Assembly: GCF_000827595.2 (NCBI RefSeq)
Contig: NZ_LN776180.1
Span: 173,814 to 237,813, forward strand
Reading direction: 5' to 3'
Source: Necropsobacter massiliensis
Lineage (GTDB): Bacteria > Pseudomonadota > Gammaproteobacteria > Enterobacterales > Pasteurellaceae
DNA: 64,000 bases
Made by a program: the position numbers and the translations under genes. The notes under the pieces are model-generated. The model was not told the origin of the DNA. It saw only the letters and a program-made list of their open reading frames with translations, and searched no databases. Shown one piece after another: positions 8,259 through 17,016 of the stretch (its first letter is position 1; each line of letters starts with the position of its first letter).

Positions 8259-9341
8259 TTAACGGTTTTGCGCGGCAAACTGGCGCATAAAGGCAATCAA
8301 AGCTTCGACGCCCTCAATCGGCATCGCATTGTAAATAGACGCCCGCATACCGCCCAATACTTTATGACCTTTCAGCGCCTGCAAGCCTGCGGCGGTGGCT
8401 TCGGCGACAAATTTCGCATTTAATTCGTCATTGCCGGTGGTAAAGGTAACGTTCATTAAAGAACGATTCGCCGGCGCCACATGGTTGCGATAAAAATCGC
8501 TCTGATCTAAATAGGCATACAGCAATTCAGCTTTGGCTTTATTACGCCGTTCCATTGCTGGCACCCCGCCGGTGGCAAGCAAATGTTTAAACACTAGTGA
8601 ACATAAATACCACGCAAAAGTCGGCGGTGTATTGATCATCGAATCGCTTTTCGTCTGCACTGCATAATTCCAGATGGACGGTGTGGCGGTGCGCGCCTTA
8701 CCGAGTAAATCTTCACGCACAATCACGATGGTGATCCCCGCCGGTCCTAAATTTTTCTGCGCGCCGGCATAAATCAGACCGAATTTACTAACGTCGATTT
8801 CACGTGACAAAATATTGGATGACATATCAGCGACCAATACCGTCTCACCCACATTCGGCAGGTCAAAAATCTCAACGCCGCTGATAGTCTCGTTCGGGCA
8901 ATAATGCACATAATCGTATTGCTGCGCAATATCACTGAAATCCAGCGTTCCTACTTGTAGCGTTTCACCTTCGGTTAAAAGATTAATTTCATCAACCTCA
9001 CAGAACAGGCGCGCTTCTTTCGCCGCCGTCGCCGACCAGTGACCGCTGGTTAAATACAGCGCTTTGCCTTTTTCATTACACAAATTCATCGGAACGGCGG
9101 CAAACTGACCGCGAGCGCCGCCTTGCAAAAACAGGACTTTATAATTTTCCGGAATATGGTAAAGCCGGCGAATATCCTCTTCCGCCTGCGTGATCAGTTC
9201 CATAAACAACTTGCCGCGGTGACTGACCTCCATGACCGAGGTATGCTGTTCCTGCCAGTTGAGTAATTCCCGTTGAGCCTGTTGCAATACTGCCGGCGGC
9301 ATCATTGCCGGTCCGGCGCTGAAATTAAAGACTTGAGACAT
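8259..9341 (-). CDS. serC: Phosphoserine aminotransferase
   Basis: SerC transfers the amino group of glutamate to 3-phosphohydroxypyruvate for serine synthesis, and to the erythronate-derived ketone in pyridoxine synthesis. The start VFNFSAGPAMMPP is diagnostic. The PLP lysine lies in YAGAQKNLGPAG, and the C-terminal GGMRASIYNAMP block is present. The length of 360 residues equals that of enteric SerC. A good ribosome site, AGGAAG, precedes the ATG. It is the first gene of serC-hisC-aroA, an arrangement long known in enteric bacteria for serC-aroA. Confidence 0.97.
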   Translation of the reverse strand: MSQVFNFSAGPAMMPPAVLQQAQRELLNWQEQHTSVMEVSHRGKLFMELITQAEEDIRRLYHIPENYKVLFLQGGARGQFAAVPMNLCNEKGKALYLTSGHWSATAAKEARLFCEVDEINLLTEGETLQVGTLDFSDIAQQYDYVHYCPNETISGVEIFDLPNVGETVLVADMSSNILSREIDVSKFGLIYAGAQKNLGPAGITIVIVREDLLGKARTATPSIWNYAVQTKSDSMINTPPTFAWYLCSLVFKHLLATGGVPAMERRNKAKAELLYAYLDQSDFYRNHVAPANRSLMNVTFTTGNDELNAKFVAEATAAGLQALKGHKVLGGMRASIYNAMPIEGVEALIAFMRQFAAQNR

Positions 9342-9476
9342 GTTTCACTTCCTGAGAGATAATTGAGAAATAACAGAATAATTCAATATTTTTATCACCT
9401 CAGGATAGCGTAAGCAACGACTTTTATGAAATTCAGCAAATTTTTTGCGTTTAGCCGGAAAAAGCGTGCGAATACT

Positions 9477-9505
9477 TTGACGAAAAGCCTAAAAAAGACT
9501 ACATT
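9477..9505 (+). promoter_or_regulatory. Sigma-70 promoter of tmaR
   Basis: TTGACG (9477-9482) and TACATT (9500-9505) are separated by exactly 17 bases and lie 41 bases before the tmaR ATG. The rest of the 205-base divergent gap between serC and tmaR shows nothing else I can support. Confidence 0.6.
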
Positions 9506-9546
9506 AATCGGGGTTTATATTTAATTAAAGGCAGAGAGTATCAATT

Positions 9547-9882
9547 ATGGAAAACGTGAATAAACAATCGTTCCAAGAAGTGTTAGAGTATGTGCGTATG
9601 TATCGTTTAAAAAATAAATTATTGCGCGATATCGACGATAACAATCGTAAAATTCGCGACAACCAGAAACGCGTACTGTTATTGGACAACCTGAACCAAT
9701 ATATCCGTGACGATATGAGCATTGAAGATGTGCGCGCCATTATTGAAAATATGCGTGACGACTATGAAACCCGAGTGGATGATTACACTATCCGCAACGC
9801 GGAGCTGTCTAAACAGCGGCGCGAAATCAGCGGCAAAATGAAAGGGCAGAAAAAAGCCCATGCCGAGTTATTGAAAAAATAA
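9547..9882 (+). CDS. tmaR: PTS system regulator TmaR (YeeX/DUF496 family)
   Basis: TmaR is a small cytoplasmic coiled-coil protein. In E. coli it gathers PTS enzyme I at the cell poles and so modulates sugar uptake. The 111 residues are highly charged and helical throughout, with the family blocks [17 protein letters not shown] and NIRDD-like [20 protein letters not shown]. The length agrees with E. coli YeeX (about 109). It is monocistronic, with its own promoter and a strong terminator made of two uptake sequences. Family assignment is confident; the pole-localisation role is carried over from E. coli. Confidence 0.9.
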   Translation: MENVNKQSFQEVLEYVRMYRLKNKLLRDIDDNNRKIRDNQKRVLLLDNLNQYIRDDMSIEDVRAIIENMRDDYETRVDDYTIRNAELSKQRREISGKMKGQKKAHAELLKK

Positions 9883-9901
9883 CCGATGTTCAAAACAGTC
9901 A

Positions 9902-9940
9902 AAAGTGCGGTGAAAAATAAAAGAATTTTCACCGCACTTT
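9902..9940. terminator. Bidirectional terminator built from two uptake sequences
   Basis: The arms 9902-9916 and 9926-9940 are perfect 15-bp complements, each containing AAGTGCGGT, with a nine-base loop. The dyad separates convergent tmaR and rsmC, whose stop codon lies two bases beyond it. Paired uptake sequences acting as terminators are known in Haemophilus. Confidence 0.85.
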
Positions 9941-9941
9941 C

Positions 9942-10928
9942 TTAATTTCTCACCGAATATACCTTAAATTTTCCCGTTTTCGCCAGCACTTGATGAGTGC
10001 CGAAATATTCGTCCAGCAAATTCGGATAAGGCAGGAACGCATTTGCCACAATCCGCAGTTCTCCGCCGGCGGTTAGATGCTGTTTTGCCTGTCGAATCAA
10101 AGTTTCCACCGCACGGTAAGCGGTATCAATACCATCATGAAACGGCGGATTAGAAAGAATTATGTCGAATTTGCCGTCAATGTGAGAAAACACATCGCTT
10201 GCCATCACCTTGCCCTGCAACCGATTTTCCGCCAACGTGCGTTCAGCGGAGACCAGCGCCATTGCGTGAATATCCGTCATGGTAATCGCGGCTTGCGGGT
10301 TGCGTTGTTTGATATAACTGCCGATCACACCCGCACCACAGCCCAAATCCAGCACCTTGCCGTTAATGGGCGCGTCAAGGGTAGATAACAGCAACGCCGT
10401 ACCGGCATCAAGTTCATGGGCGCTGAATACACCCGGCAGGCTATAAACGGTGAATGAATTCAGCGGGCGATAAGTTTTCCAGTATTCATCAAGCTGAAAG
10501 TGCGGTCGGTTTTTCAGAGAAAAATGGTATAGCCCGCAACGGCGAGCGCCGTCAATTTTTGCGATCTCCCCGTAAGGTGCCAGCAAATTTTCCGCCGAAC
10601 GAACACCGCTGCGGTTTTCGCCGACAATCAACAACTCCTGCCCTGACCACGCATTAGCCAGCAACTGCATCAACTGAAAAGCGACCTCCTGCTTATTTTT
10701 CGTCCAATAATAAACGACTAACTCTGTATCGCCGTTAAAAACGGCAGAAAAATCCACCGCACTATTGGTTCGAGCATAATCAAAATAACACGACCAAATG
10801 CGAACGGATTTCGCTATCTTTTGAATCTGCTGCGGAAAATGATCCTTAATGCCACCGGCAAATAAAACCGCTTTATCCTGAAAAAACGCCAAATGACGTT
10901 CCAGCACCTGACTTTCGAGAGAAATCAC
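9942..10928 (-). CDS. rsmC: 16S rRNA (guanine(1207)-N2)-methyltransferase RsmC
   Basis: RsmC methylates G1207 of 16S rRNA using S-adenosylmethionine and acts on the 30S subunit. The 328-residue protein has the typical two-domain build: a degenerate N-terminal methyltransferase-like half that binds RNA, and a C-terminal catalytic half. The catalytic half carries the SAM motif VLDLGCGAGVIGSY and the N6/N2-methylase motif IILSNPPFHDG. It is divergent from holD, with a 62-base gap to the holD start, the same neighbour arrangement as in enteric bacteria. Confidence 0.95.
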   Translation of the reverse strand: MISLESQVLERHLAFFQDKAVLFAGGIKDHFPQQIQKIAKSVRIWSCYFDYARTNSAVDFSAVFNGDTELVVYYWTKNKQEVAFQLMQLLANAWSGQELLIVGENRSGVRSAENLLAPYGEIAKIDGARRCGLYHFSLKNRPHFQLDEYWKTYRPLNSFTVYSLPGVFSAHELDAGTALLLSTLDAPINGKVLDLGCGAGVIGSYIKQRNPQAAITMTDIHAMALVSAERTLAENRLQGKVMASDVFSHIDGKFDIILSNPPFHDGIDTAYRAVETLIRQAKQHLTAGGELRIVANAFLPYPNLLDEYFGTHQVLAKTGKFKVYSVRN

Positions 10929-10990
10929 CCTATCAATCCTCTGCGTTATTGGTTAAAATTGGCGCCTATTATAAAGGAAATCAGATATTG

Positions 10991-11404
10991 ATGAACAGAC
11001 GCGATCTTCTCTTACAGGAAATGGGCATTACTCAATGGCAGCTGAATCGTCCCGATGCCTTAAAAGGCGCGGTCAATCTTGCTGTCGCGCAACATATCCG
11101 TTTGATTATTATTGCCGAACAGGCAATTCCCGCCACCCAACAGCTGCTACAGGATATTTTGCGCAGTCTGGAAATTGGCGCGCAAGATTGTTTATGTATT
11201 AATTTCGATTTCGCGCCACTAATGAAGATTCAGCATCCGGTCTGTTACTGGTTATTAAGCAATAATCCGCAAAAAATCGACCGCACTTTAGCCTACTGCA
11301 AACAGGCGATGGCGCAATGGCAATCGCCGGACTGGCAAAGCTTACGGCAAGACCCGCAGGCGAAGCGTCAGCTATGGCGACAAATTCAACAACAAGCCGA
11401 TTAA
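10991..11404 (+). CDS. holD: DNA polymerase III psi subunit HolD
   Basis: HolD links the clamp loader to SSB through the chi subunit HolC. The family is poorly conserved, but the N-terminal MNRRDLLLQEMGITQWQLNRP block and the order rsmC, holD, rimI identify it. The frame opens at TTG 10949, but ATG 10991 gives the conserved N-terminus and 137 residues (E. coli 137). The extra 14 codons would overlap the likely promoter with TATTATAAA. AAAGGA lies about 12 bases before the start. rimI follows after two bases. Confidence 0.92.
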   Translation: MNRRDLLLQEMGITQWQLNRPDALKGAVNLAVAQHIRLIIIAEQAIPATQQLLQDILRSLEIGAQDCLCINFDFAPLMKIQHPVCYWLLSNNPQKIDRTLAYCKQAMAQWQSPDWQSLRQDPQAKRQLWRQIQQQAD

Positions 11405-11406
11405 TT

Positions 11407-11853
11407 ATGCCGTATATTACTCATATTGAAGAACAGGATTTTCCCCGCTTATTTGCCATTGAACAGGCGGCACATGTCGTGCCTTGGTCATTCGGTACGC
11501 TAAAAAATAATCAAGGCGCGCGCTATCTCAATCTGAAAATTCAAGGTGATGACGGCGAAATTCTCGGTTTCGCCATTTGCCAGACCGTGTTGGACGAAGC
11601 GACCTTGTTCAATATCGCCATCGATCCGCCCTTTCAGGCCCAGGGTTTGGGAAAATATCTGCTAAATCAACTAATTGAAAAACTGCGTGAACAAGGCATT
11701 CGCACGCTGTGGTTGGAAGTGCGCCAGTCCAATATCGGCGCACAACGGCTCTATGAACAATGCGGATTCAATCAAGCGGATAGCCGCAAAAACTACTATC
11801 CCACCGCGGCGGGCGGGCGGGAAGACGCCATTATTATGGCGCTATACTTATAA
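11407..11853 (+). CDS. rimI: Ribosomal protein bS18 N-alpha-acetyltransferase RimI
   Basis: RimI is a GNAT acetyltransferase that acetylates the N-terminal alanine of ribosomal protein S18. The acetyl-CoA loop is QAQGLGKYLLNQLIE, followed by the family C-terminal blocks WLEVRQSNIGAQRLYEQCGF and RKNYYP. The frame extends back to 11317 inside holD, but ATG 11407 gives 148 residues, the usual length. It lies two bases after the holD stop. The gene ends 22 bases from the convergent KDPG aldolase gene, with an uptake sequence (11854-11862) between them. Confidence 0.95.
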   Translation: MPYITHIEEQDFPRLFAIEQAAHVVPWSFGTLKNNQGARYLNLKIQGDDGEILGFAICQTVLDEATLFNIAIDPPFQAQGLGKYLLNQLIEKLREQGIRTLWLEVRQSNIGAQRLYEQCGFNQADSRKNYYPTAAGGREDAIIMALYL

Positions 11854-11875
11854 AAGTGCGGTGGATTTTCGCGCA

Positions 11876-12523
11876 TTATCGGCATTCGCGCACTTGCTGT
11901 ACGACCGCTTTTGTCAAGCGCCCAATTTCCGCCCAGTTTTTCGCCTGAATCAGAGATTTATCCACAAACCAAGAACCACCGCAAGCAACCACATTCGGTA
12001 TCGCCAGATAATCACAAATATTATGTATGCCGATACCGCCGGTCGGCATAATCTGCAATTGTGCATACGGACCGAGCAACGCCTTAATCATTTTTACCCC
12101 GCCGCTGGCCTCTGCCGGGAAGAATTTTACCGCCGTTAATCCCATCTCCAGCGCCGCTTCAATGGACATCGGGTTATTCACACCAGGTGTAATCGGAAAA
12201 TGCAGATCCTGACAAAGCCGTAGGATTTTCGGGTTCAATCCCGGCGTAACCACAAAATCAGCGCCGGCATTTTTCGCTTGCACAACCTGCTCGGCAGTCA
12301 GCACCGTGCCCGCCGCAATCAGCATATCGGGCTGATGAGCGCGCAACAAACCTATCGCTTGTGCTGCTGCGGCGGAACGAAACGTAATTTCCACCACCGG
12401 CAAGCCATTATCTGCCAGCACCTGCGCCAGCGGCACAATATCCTGCGCGTTATCCAGCGCAATCACCGGAACCACTTTGATTTGTCTAAGTTTTTCAATC
12501 AATTGTGCTGTTGTATCAGTCAT
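11876..12523 (-). CDS. eda: 2-dehydro-3-deoxy-phosphogluconate aldolase (KDPG aldolase)
   Basis: This class I aldolase splits KDPG to pyruvate and glyceraldehyde-3-phosphate, the last step of the hexuronate route here and of the Entner-Doudoroff pathway. The Schiff-base lysine is in GLTAVKFFPAEASGG, the catalytic glutamate is in PVVEITFR, and the phosphate-binding MPTGGIG loop is present. The 215 residues match the family. Its start overlaps the kdgK stop by four bases (ATGA), so the two are translationally coupled. It is the last gene of the left-hand hexuronate operon. Confidence 0.95.
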   Translation of the reverse strand: MTDTTAQLIEKLRQIKVVPVIALDNAQDIVPLAQVLADNGLPVVEITFRSAAAAQAIGLLRAHQPDMLIAAGTVLTAEQVVQAKNAGADFVVTPGLNPKILRLCQDLHFPITPGVNNPMSIEAALEMGLTAVKFFPAEASGGVKMIKALLGPYAQLQIMPTGGIGIHNICDYLAIPNVVACGGSWFVDKSLIQAKNWAEIGRLTKAVVQQVRECR

Positions 12524-13473
12524 TTGCGATCCTCATTAAATTGCTCAATTAAATGGACTGTAGCCGCAGAAGGAATAATCGCGCCTTTGTGCTGAATCAC
12601 AATGCCCGCCAGCTGGTTCCCCTGTCGGCAACAGCTAATCAAATCTTTTTGTTGCAAATAGCCGTTTAAAAAACCGGCGTTAAAGGCATCGCCAGCAGAT
12701 GTGGTATCCACAACTTGTGTCGCCGGTATTGTCGGCACGCTAACCTGTTGACCGTTTTGGTATAAAATTGCACCGCACTTTCCTTGTTTCAGCACGATTT
12801 TATTAATGCCATGTGCAGCTAAACGACGAAGACAGTCCTGCACATCCTGATCGCCCCACAGCAGCCGTTCATCATCAAAAGTCACCAATGCCACATCAAC
12901 CAACGGCAACAGCGTCGCATAATATCGCTGCGCCTGCGACGGGTTCTGCCATAATTGCGGACGATAATTACTGTCGAAAATAATCTCGACCCCGTTATTA
13001 CGTAAAGCGTTAAGCTGTTGGATAAACAAAGTGCGGTCGTTTTCCGGCAAGATTGCCAAACTGATGCCGCTGAAATAAATAGCATCAACCTGCGCCAGCT
13101 CGGACAACACGCGAGGATAATCACGATGTTGTAACAAATACCGTGCGGCAGACTGGCTGCGCCAATATAAAAATGTGCGTTCACCGTGTTGGTCCAACTG
13201 AATCAAATACAATCCCGGCTGACGCATAGGATCGCATAACACCCAATCCGTCTTAATCCCGTCCGCCCGCCAATGCTCAGCCATAGCCTGACTCAGTTTA
13301 TCCGTACCAAGAGCCGATACATAATATACTTCAATCTTATCCGACGAACTTACCCGAGCGACATAAGTCGCCGTATTGAGCGTATCACCACCATAACTCT
13401 GGCGCATAGCCCCGAACGGCTCCCCATTAAGCTCGATCATACATTCACCGAGTAGGGCGAGTTTTTTCATCAA
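12520..13473 (-). CDS. kdgK: 2-dehydro-3-deoxygluconokinase
   Basis: KdgK phosphorylates 2-keto-3-deoxygluconate (KDG) to KDPG with ATP. It belongs to the PfkB/ribokinase family. The N-terminal GECMIELNGEPFGAMRQSYGGDTLNTATYVAR contains the substrate-contacting Gly-Gly-Asp-Thr. The C-terminal DTTSAGDAFNAGFLNGYL carries the anion hole and the catalytic aspartate. Length is 317 residues (E. coli 309). It is six bases downstream of uxaC and overlaps eda by four, so it sits tightly inside the operon. Confidence 0.95.
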   Translation of the reverse strand: MMKKLALLGECMIELNGEPFGAMRQSYGGDTLNTATYVARVSSSDKIEVYYVSALGTDKLSQAMAEHWRADGIKTDWVLCDPMRQPGLYLIQLDQHGERTFLYWRSQSAARYLLQHRDYPRVLSELAQVDAIYFSGISLAILPENDRTLFIQQLNALRNNGVEIIFDSNYRPQLWQNPSQAQRYYATLLPLVDVALVTFDDERLLWGDQDVQDCLRRLAAHGINKIVLKQGKCGAILYQNGQQVSVPTIPATQVVDTTSAGDAFNAGFLNGYLQQKDLISCCRQGNQLAGIVIQHKGAIIPSAATVHLIEQFNEDRK

Positions 13474-13479
13474 ATCACC

Positions 13480-14880
13480 TTATTTAAAATAGTTTTTGGC
13501 ATTACGGTAACAGATATTACTTACCATATTTCCCAATAATTCAATATCATTCGGCGCTTCGCCATTCACTACCCATTGCCCCAGCATTTCGCATAAAATA
13601 CGGCGGAAATATTCGTGGCGCGTATAAGATAAGAAACTACGTGAATCCGTCAACATGCCTACAAACTGGCTTAACAAACCGAGTTGCGAAAGCTGTTGTA
13701 ATTGGCGTTCCATACCATCTTTTTGATCATTGAACCACCAACCGGAGCCAAACTGAATTTTTCCGGCAATACCGCCGGTTTGAAAATTACCAATCATACT
13801 GGCAATCATTTCGTTATCACGCGGATTCAAACAATACAAAATGGTTTTAGGCAATTGCTCTGTTTCATCCATCGCATCCAACAAGCGGGACAGCGGTTCG
13901 GCAAACGTGCGATCGCCGATAGAATCAAACCCGCAGTCAGGTCCAAGGAGCCGGAACATGCGGGTATTATTATTGCGCAACGCACCGATGTGCATTTGCA
14001 TTACCCAGTGACGTTTACAATACTCTTGTGCCAACCAAACAAGAAGTGCGGTCGAATATTGCGCGATTTGTAATTCCGTTAATGGCTGATTGTTGCGACG
14101 CATTTGTAAAATTGTATCAAGCGCTTTTTCATCAGGAACGGGAGCAAAACGCACGATTTCCATCCCATGATCGGCGGATTTACAGCCGTGCGCATCAAAA
14201 TGCGCTAAGCGTTTAGCTAATGCTTTTTTTAACCCGTCAAAATTATTGATTTCCATATCCGCCGCTTGTTCAAGCTGAGCAATGTATTCGTTAAACTGCG
14301 GTAAATCAATTTTTACGACGCGATCAGGGCGCCAACTTGGCGCCACTTCAATATCAAACGTCTTGTCTTCAGCAATTGCGTTGTGATAGTCCAAACTATC
14401 CACTGGATCATCCGTCGTACCTGCAAATTTTACATTCATTTGTTGCATAATGCCGCGCGCCGAAAATTCCGGTTGCTGCAACATTTCATTGCATTCATGC
14501 CAAATTTTGACCGCACTTTTTTCATTAAACAGTTCATGAATCCCAAACGGACGGCGTAATTCCAGATGCGTCCAATGATAGATCGGATTACCGATACATA
14601 AAGGCACAGTTCTCGCCCACACTTGATATTTTTCGTAATTATCGGCTTTACCGGTAATAAAATACTCTTCCACACCAGCAGAACGCAACGCTCGCCATTT
14701 ATAATGATCGCCTTCCAACCAAATTTCCGCCAAATCGGTAAAGCGACGGTTTTCAGCAATATCTTTCGGGCTGAGATGGCAATGATAATCAAAAATAGGC
14801 TGCGCTTCGGCATAGTCATGATACAACCGCCGCGAGATTTCATTAGAAAGTAGAAAATCTTCGCACATAAATTGTTTCAT
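13480..14880 (-). CDS. uxaC: Glucuronate/galacturonate isomerase UxaC
   Basis: UxaC isomerises D-glucuronate to D-fructuronate and D-galacturonate to D-tagaturonate, the first cytoplasmic step of hexuronate use. The 466 residues fit the family (E. coli 470). The N-terminal [20 protein letters not shown] contains the metal-binding His-x-His of the amidohydrolase fold, and [17 protein letters not shown] supplies a further conserved histidine. The start follows GAGGAGAG. It is 12 bases after the SDR gene. No uxaA or uxaB is present, so the flow after isomerisation must be through fructuronate and mannonate. Confidence 0.96.
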   Translation of the reverse strand: MKQFMCEDFLLSNEISRRLYHDYAEAQPIFDYHCHLSPKDIAENRRFTDLAEIWLEGDHYKWRALRSAGVEEYFITGKADNYEKYQVWARTVPLCIGNPIYHWTHLELRRPFGIHELFNEKSAVKIWHECNEMLQQPEFSARGIMQQMNVKFAGTTDDPVDSLDYHNAIAEDKTFDIEVAPSWRPDRVVKIDLPQFNEYIAQLEQAADMEINNFDGLKKALAKRLAHFDAHGCKSADHGMEIVRFAPVPDEKALDTILQMRRNNQPLTELQIAQYSTALLVWLAQEYCKRHWVMQMHIGALRNNNTRMFRLLGPDCGFDSIGDRTFAEPLSRLLDAMDETEQLPKTILYCLNPRDNEMIASMIGNFQTGGIAGKIQFGSGWWFNDQKDGMERQLQQLSQLGLLSQFVGMLTDSRSFLSYTRHEYFRRILCEMLGQWVVNGEAPNDIELLGNMVSNICYRNAKNYFK

Positions 14881-14892
14881 TATTTGCTCTCC

Positions 14893-15738
14893 TCATACAC
14901 CGCTGTAAGCTGAAAAACCACCATCAATCGGTAGCACCACGCCGTTAATAAAACTTGCGTATTCTTCGTCCATTAAGAATAAAACTCCGCCCAGTAATTC
15001 ATGCGCTTCGCCAAATCGGCCCATCGGAGTGTTAGTTAAGATTTTATGCGCGCGCGGCGTTGGATTGCCGTTTTGATCAAACAATAACGCTCGGTTTTGA
15101 TTGCCCACTAAAAAACCCGGCGCAATGGCATTGCAACGGATGCCTACGTGAGAAAAATACACAGCCAACCATTGAGTGAAATTACTGATCGCCGCTTTCG
15201 CCCCTGAATAAGCAGGAATTTTAGTAAGTGGCGTGTAGGCATTCATGCTGGAAATATTAATAATGTTTGCGCCCTTTTTGCCAATCATATCTTTTGCAAA
15301 AACTTGCGTCGGCAATAACGTTCCCAGATAATTCAGATTAAACACGAATTCAATACCGCTTTTGTCCAGTTCAAAAAACGATTTCGTCGTTTCACTTAGA
15401 TTAAATTCATGGAATTCATTATCTGTTGTCGCTTTCGGACTATTCCCGCCCGCGCCGTTAATTAAAATATCGCAAGTGCCGAAATCCTGTTCGATAGCAT
15501 CCCTCGCCATCTGAATACTGTGTAGATCCAACACATCAGTTTGATACGCTTTGGCGATATAGCCCTGTTGAACAATCTCTTCGGCAAACTTGGCTGCAGC
15601 GTCAAAATTAATATCCAATAACGCTACTTTCGCCCCGGTTTTTGCGATTTCCTTGGCAAAAAAAGCACATAATACGCCTCCTGCGCCGGTAATCACCACT
15701 AACTTGTCTTTGAAATTATGTTTTTTGGCAATATTCAT
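14893..15738 (-). CDS. SDR oxidoreductase, putative D-fructuronate reductase (UxuB-like role)
   Basis: This is a classical short-chain dehydrogenase of 281 residues. It has a Rossmann motif VVITGAGGVLCAFFAKE, the NAG-type turn LINGAGG, the catalytic Tyr-x-x-x-Lys in PAYSGAKAAI, and a C-terminal INGVVLPIDGGFSAYSGV. ATG 15738 is chosen because GGAGGAATAAAC precedes it; the frame itself extends to 15777. The cluster lacks a long-chain UxuB, and reduction of fructuronate to mannonate is the only missing step between uxaC and uxuA. A reductase from this fold fills that role in some bacteria, for example Bacillus. The function is therefore inferred from fold, pathway gap and position. Confidence 0.8.
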   Translation of the reverse strand: MNIAKKHNFKDKLVVITGAGGVLCAFFAKEIAKTGAKVALLDINFDAAAKFAEEIVQQGYIAKAYQTDVLDLHSIQMARDAIEQDFGTCDILINGAGGNSPKATTDNEFHEFNLSETTKSFFELDKSGIEFVFNLNYLGTLLPTQVFAKDMIGKKGANIINISSMNAYTPLTKIPAYSGAKAAISNFTQWLAVYFSHVGIRCNAIAPGFLVGNQNRALLFDQNGNPTPRAHKILTNTPMGRFGEAHELLGGVLFLMDEEYASFINGVVLPIDGGFSAYSGV

Positions 15739-15792
15739 GTTTATTCCTCCATTGCAAAAAATAGGATATGTACCCATATCCCGGCGATTTAG

Positions 15793-16782
15793 CTACTTAC
15801 CCAATGCATCAATTTTATTAATATATTGACCAATGACCGGATCATTTTGTGCTTTATCATGCATCGGTTTAACCGCATCAATAAAAGGCTGCTTATCTAC
15901 CGTGATAAATTCCACACCCATTTTTTCTTTAGCTTCTTTCACTTCTTTAGCGGTCATTTCAACCCACAAATCTTTATGATAGAGCATTGATTTATCGGCA
16001 GCATCTTTCATAATTTTGTGTTGCTCCGGTGTTAATTTTGCCCATGTTTTTTCGCTAATCACCAAAACATCTGGAATAATAGTATGTTCGTCTTCACTAA
16101 AGAATTTAGCAACTTCGCCATGACGCATTAAAGTCAACGCAGTCTGGTTATTTTCGGCCCCATCAACAACTCCCTGCTGTAATGCAGTATATAATTCACC
16201 GAAGGCCAGCGGTGTTGGCGAAGCGCCTAATAATTTCACCATTTCTAATGCACTTGGGCTCGGTTGCACACGAATTTTCATACCCTTCAAATCAGCAGGC
16301 GTTTTAATCGGCTTTTTAGCATAAAAACTGCGCGCGCCCGCATCATAATATGTTAATCCAATAAATCCTTTACCAGCGGAATTGTTCAAAATCTTTTGTC
16401 CGATATTTTCATCCTGTAAAACTTGATAATAATGTTCGCTGTTCTTAAATAAATAGGGCACATTAAATGCCGCAAAGGTTGGCTCGAAAGCTTCTAATTC
16501 GCTGGCATTCGATTTTGCCATATCCAAAGAACCGGCCTGCAATAGTTCCATGGATTCGCGCTGATTACCTAACTGGCTGTTCGGGTAAATCCGAATCACG
16601 ATATCGCCATTGGAGGCTTTCTTTACCTCATCGGCCATATACTGCATTGAAATATGTACTGGATGCGTTTTATCGTTATTATGACTGAGCTTTAATACCG
16701 TTTTAGCCGATACACTAAATGAAACCGAGGCGACTAATAATCCGCTGATAATCAAGGACAATGCCTTTTTCTTAATAAACAT
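15793..16782 (-). CDS. TRAP transporter substrate-binding protein (DctP family)
   Basis: This is the periplasmic extracytoplasmic receptor of a TRAP transporter. The 329 residues begin with a signal peptide (about 1-26, ending SVSA). They contain the DctP-family ligand region KGMKIRVQPSPSALEMVK, whose arginine normally pairs with the carboxylate of the ligand, and LGASPTPLAFGELYTALQQG followed by VVDGAENNQ. It heads the left operon, 54 bases before the SDR gene. The membrane subunits are encoded divergently across a 234-base control region. The neighbours predict an acid sugar ligand, free hexuronate or a uronide. Confidence 0.92.
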   Translation of the reverse strand: MFIKKKALSLIISGLLVASVSFSVSAKTVLKLSHNNDKTHPVHISMQYMADEVKKASNGDIVIRIYPNSQLGNQRESMELLQAGSLDMAKSNASELEAFEPTFAAFNVPYLFKNSEHYYQVLQDENIGQKILNNSAGKGFIGLTYYDAGARSFYAKKPIKTPADLKGMKIRVQPSPSALEMVKLLGASPTPLAFGELYTALQQGVVDGAENNQTALTLMRHGEVAKFFSEDEHTIIPDVLVISEKTWAKLTPEQHKIMKDAADKSMLYHKDLWVEMTAKEVKEAKEKMGVEFITVDKQPFIDAVKPMHDKAQNDPVIGQYINKIDALGK

Positions 16783-16913
16783 AATTATGTTCTCCCTATT
16801 GTTTTAACAAAAGTACAAACGACTATATCGCATACTGGTTTGGATTATTTTCGTATCCACCGCAAAGATACTAAACCAATCACAAAAATTGCACCAATAT
16901 ATTTAATTAATTT

Positions 16914-16929
16914 TGTGATAACAATCACA
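16914..16929. promoter_or_regulatory. CRP-cAMP binding site of the hexuronate control region
   Basis: TGTGATAACAATCACA is a perfect TGTGA-N6-TCACA palindrome with a T-rich left flank and an ATTT right flank. It lies midway between the divergent TRAP genes, 103 bases before the small-permease start and 131 bases from the binding-protein start. It is of the ordinary CRP-N type (TGTGA, not TGCGA), which fits catabolite control of a secondary carbon source. Confidence 0.85.
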
Positions 16930-16973
16930 TTTCCTGTAATTAAACCTGTATAAAAAAATTAAAAACGCTATAT

Positions 16974-16985
16974 TTGGTTTACCAA
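16974..16985. promoter_or_regulatory. UxuR/ExuR-like operator
   Basis: TTGGTTTACCAA is a near-perfect palindrome (TTGGT-TT-ACCAA) that matches the core of the known enteric UxuR/ExuR operator, TTGGTnnACCAA. It lies 31 bases before the TRAP small-permease start. The GntR/FadR-type regulator encoded in the same operon is the obvious candidate to bind it. Looser ACTGGTTTGGAT and CTAAACCAAT half-sites occur further left in the gap. Confidence 0.75.
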
Positions 16986-17016
16986 TTAAATCTATTTTGT
17001 GATAACAGGAGATAGT

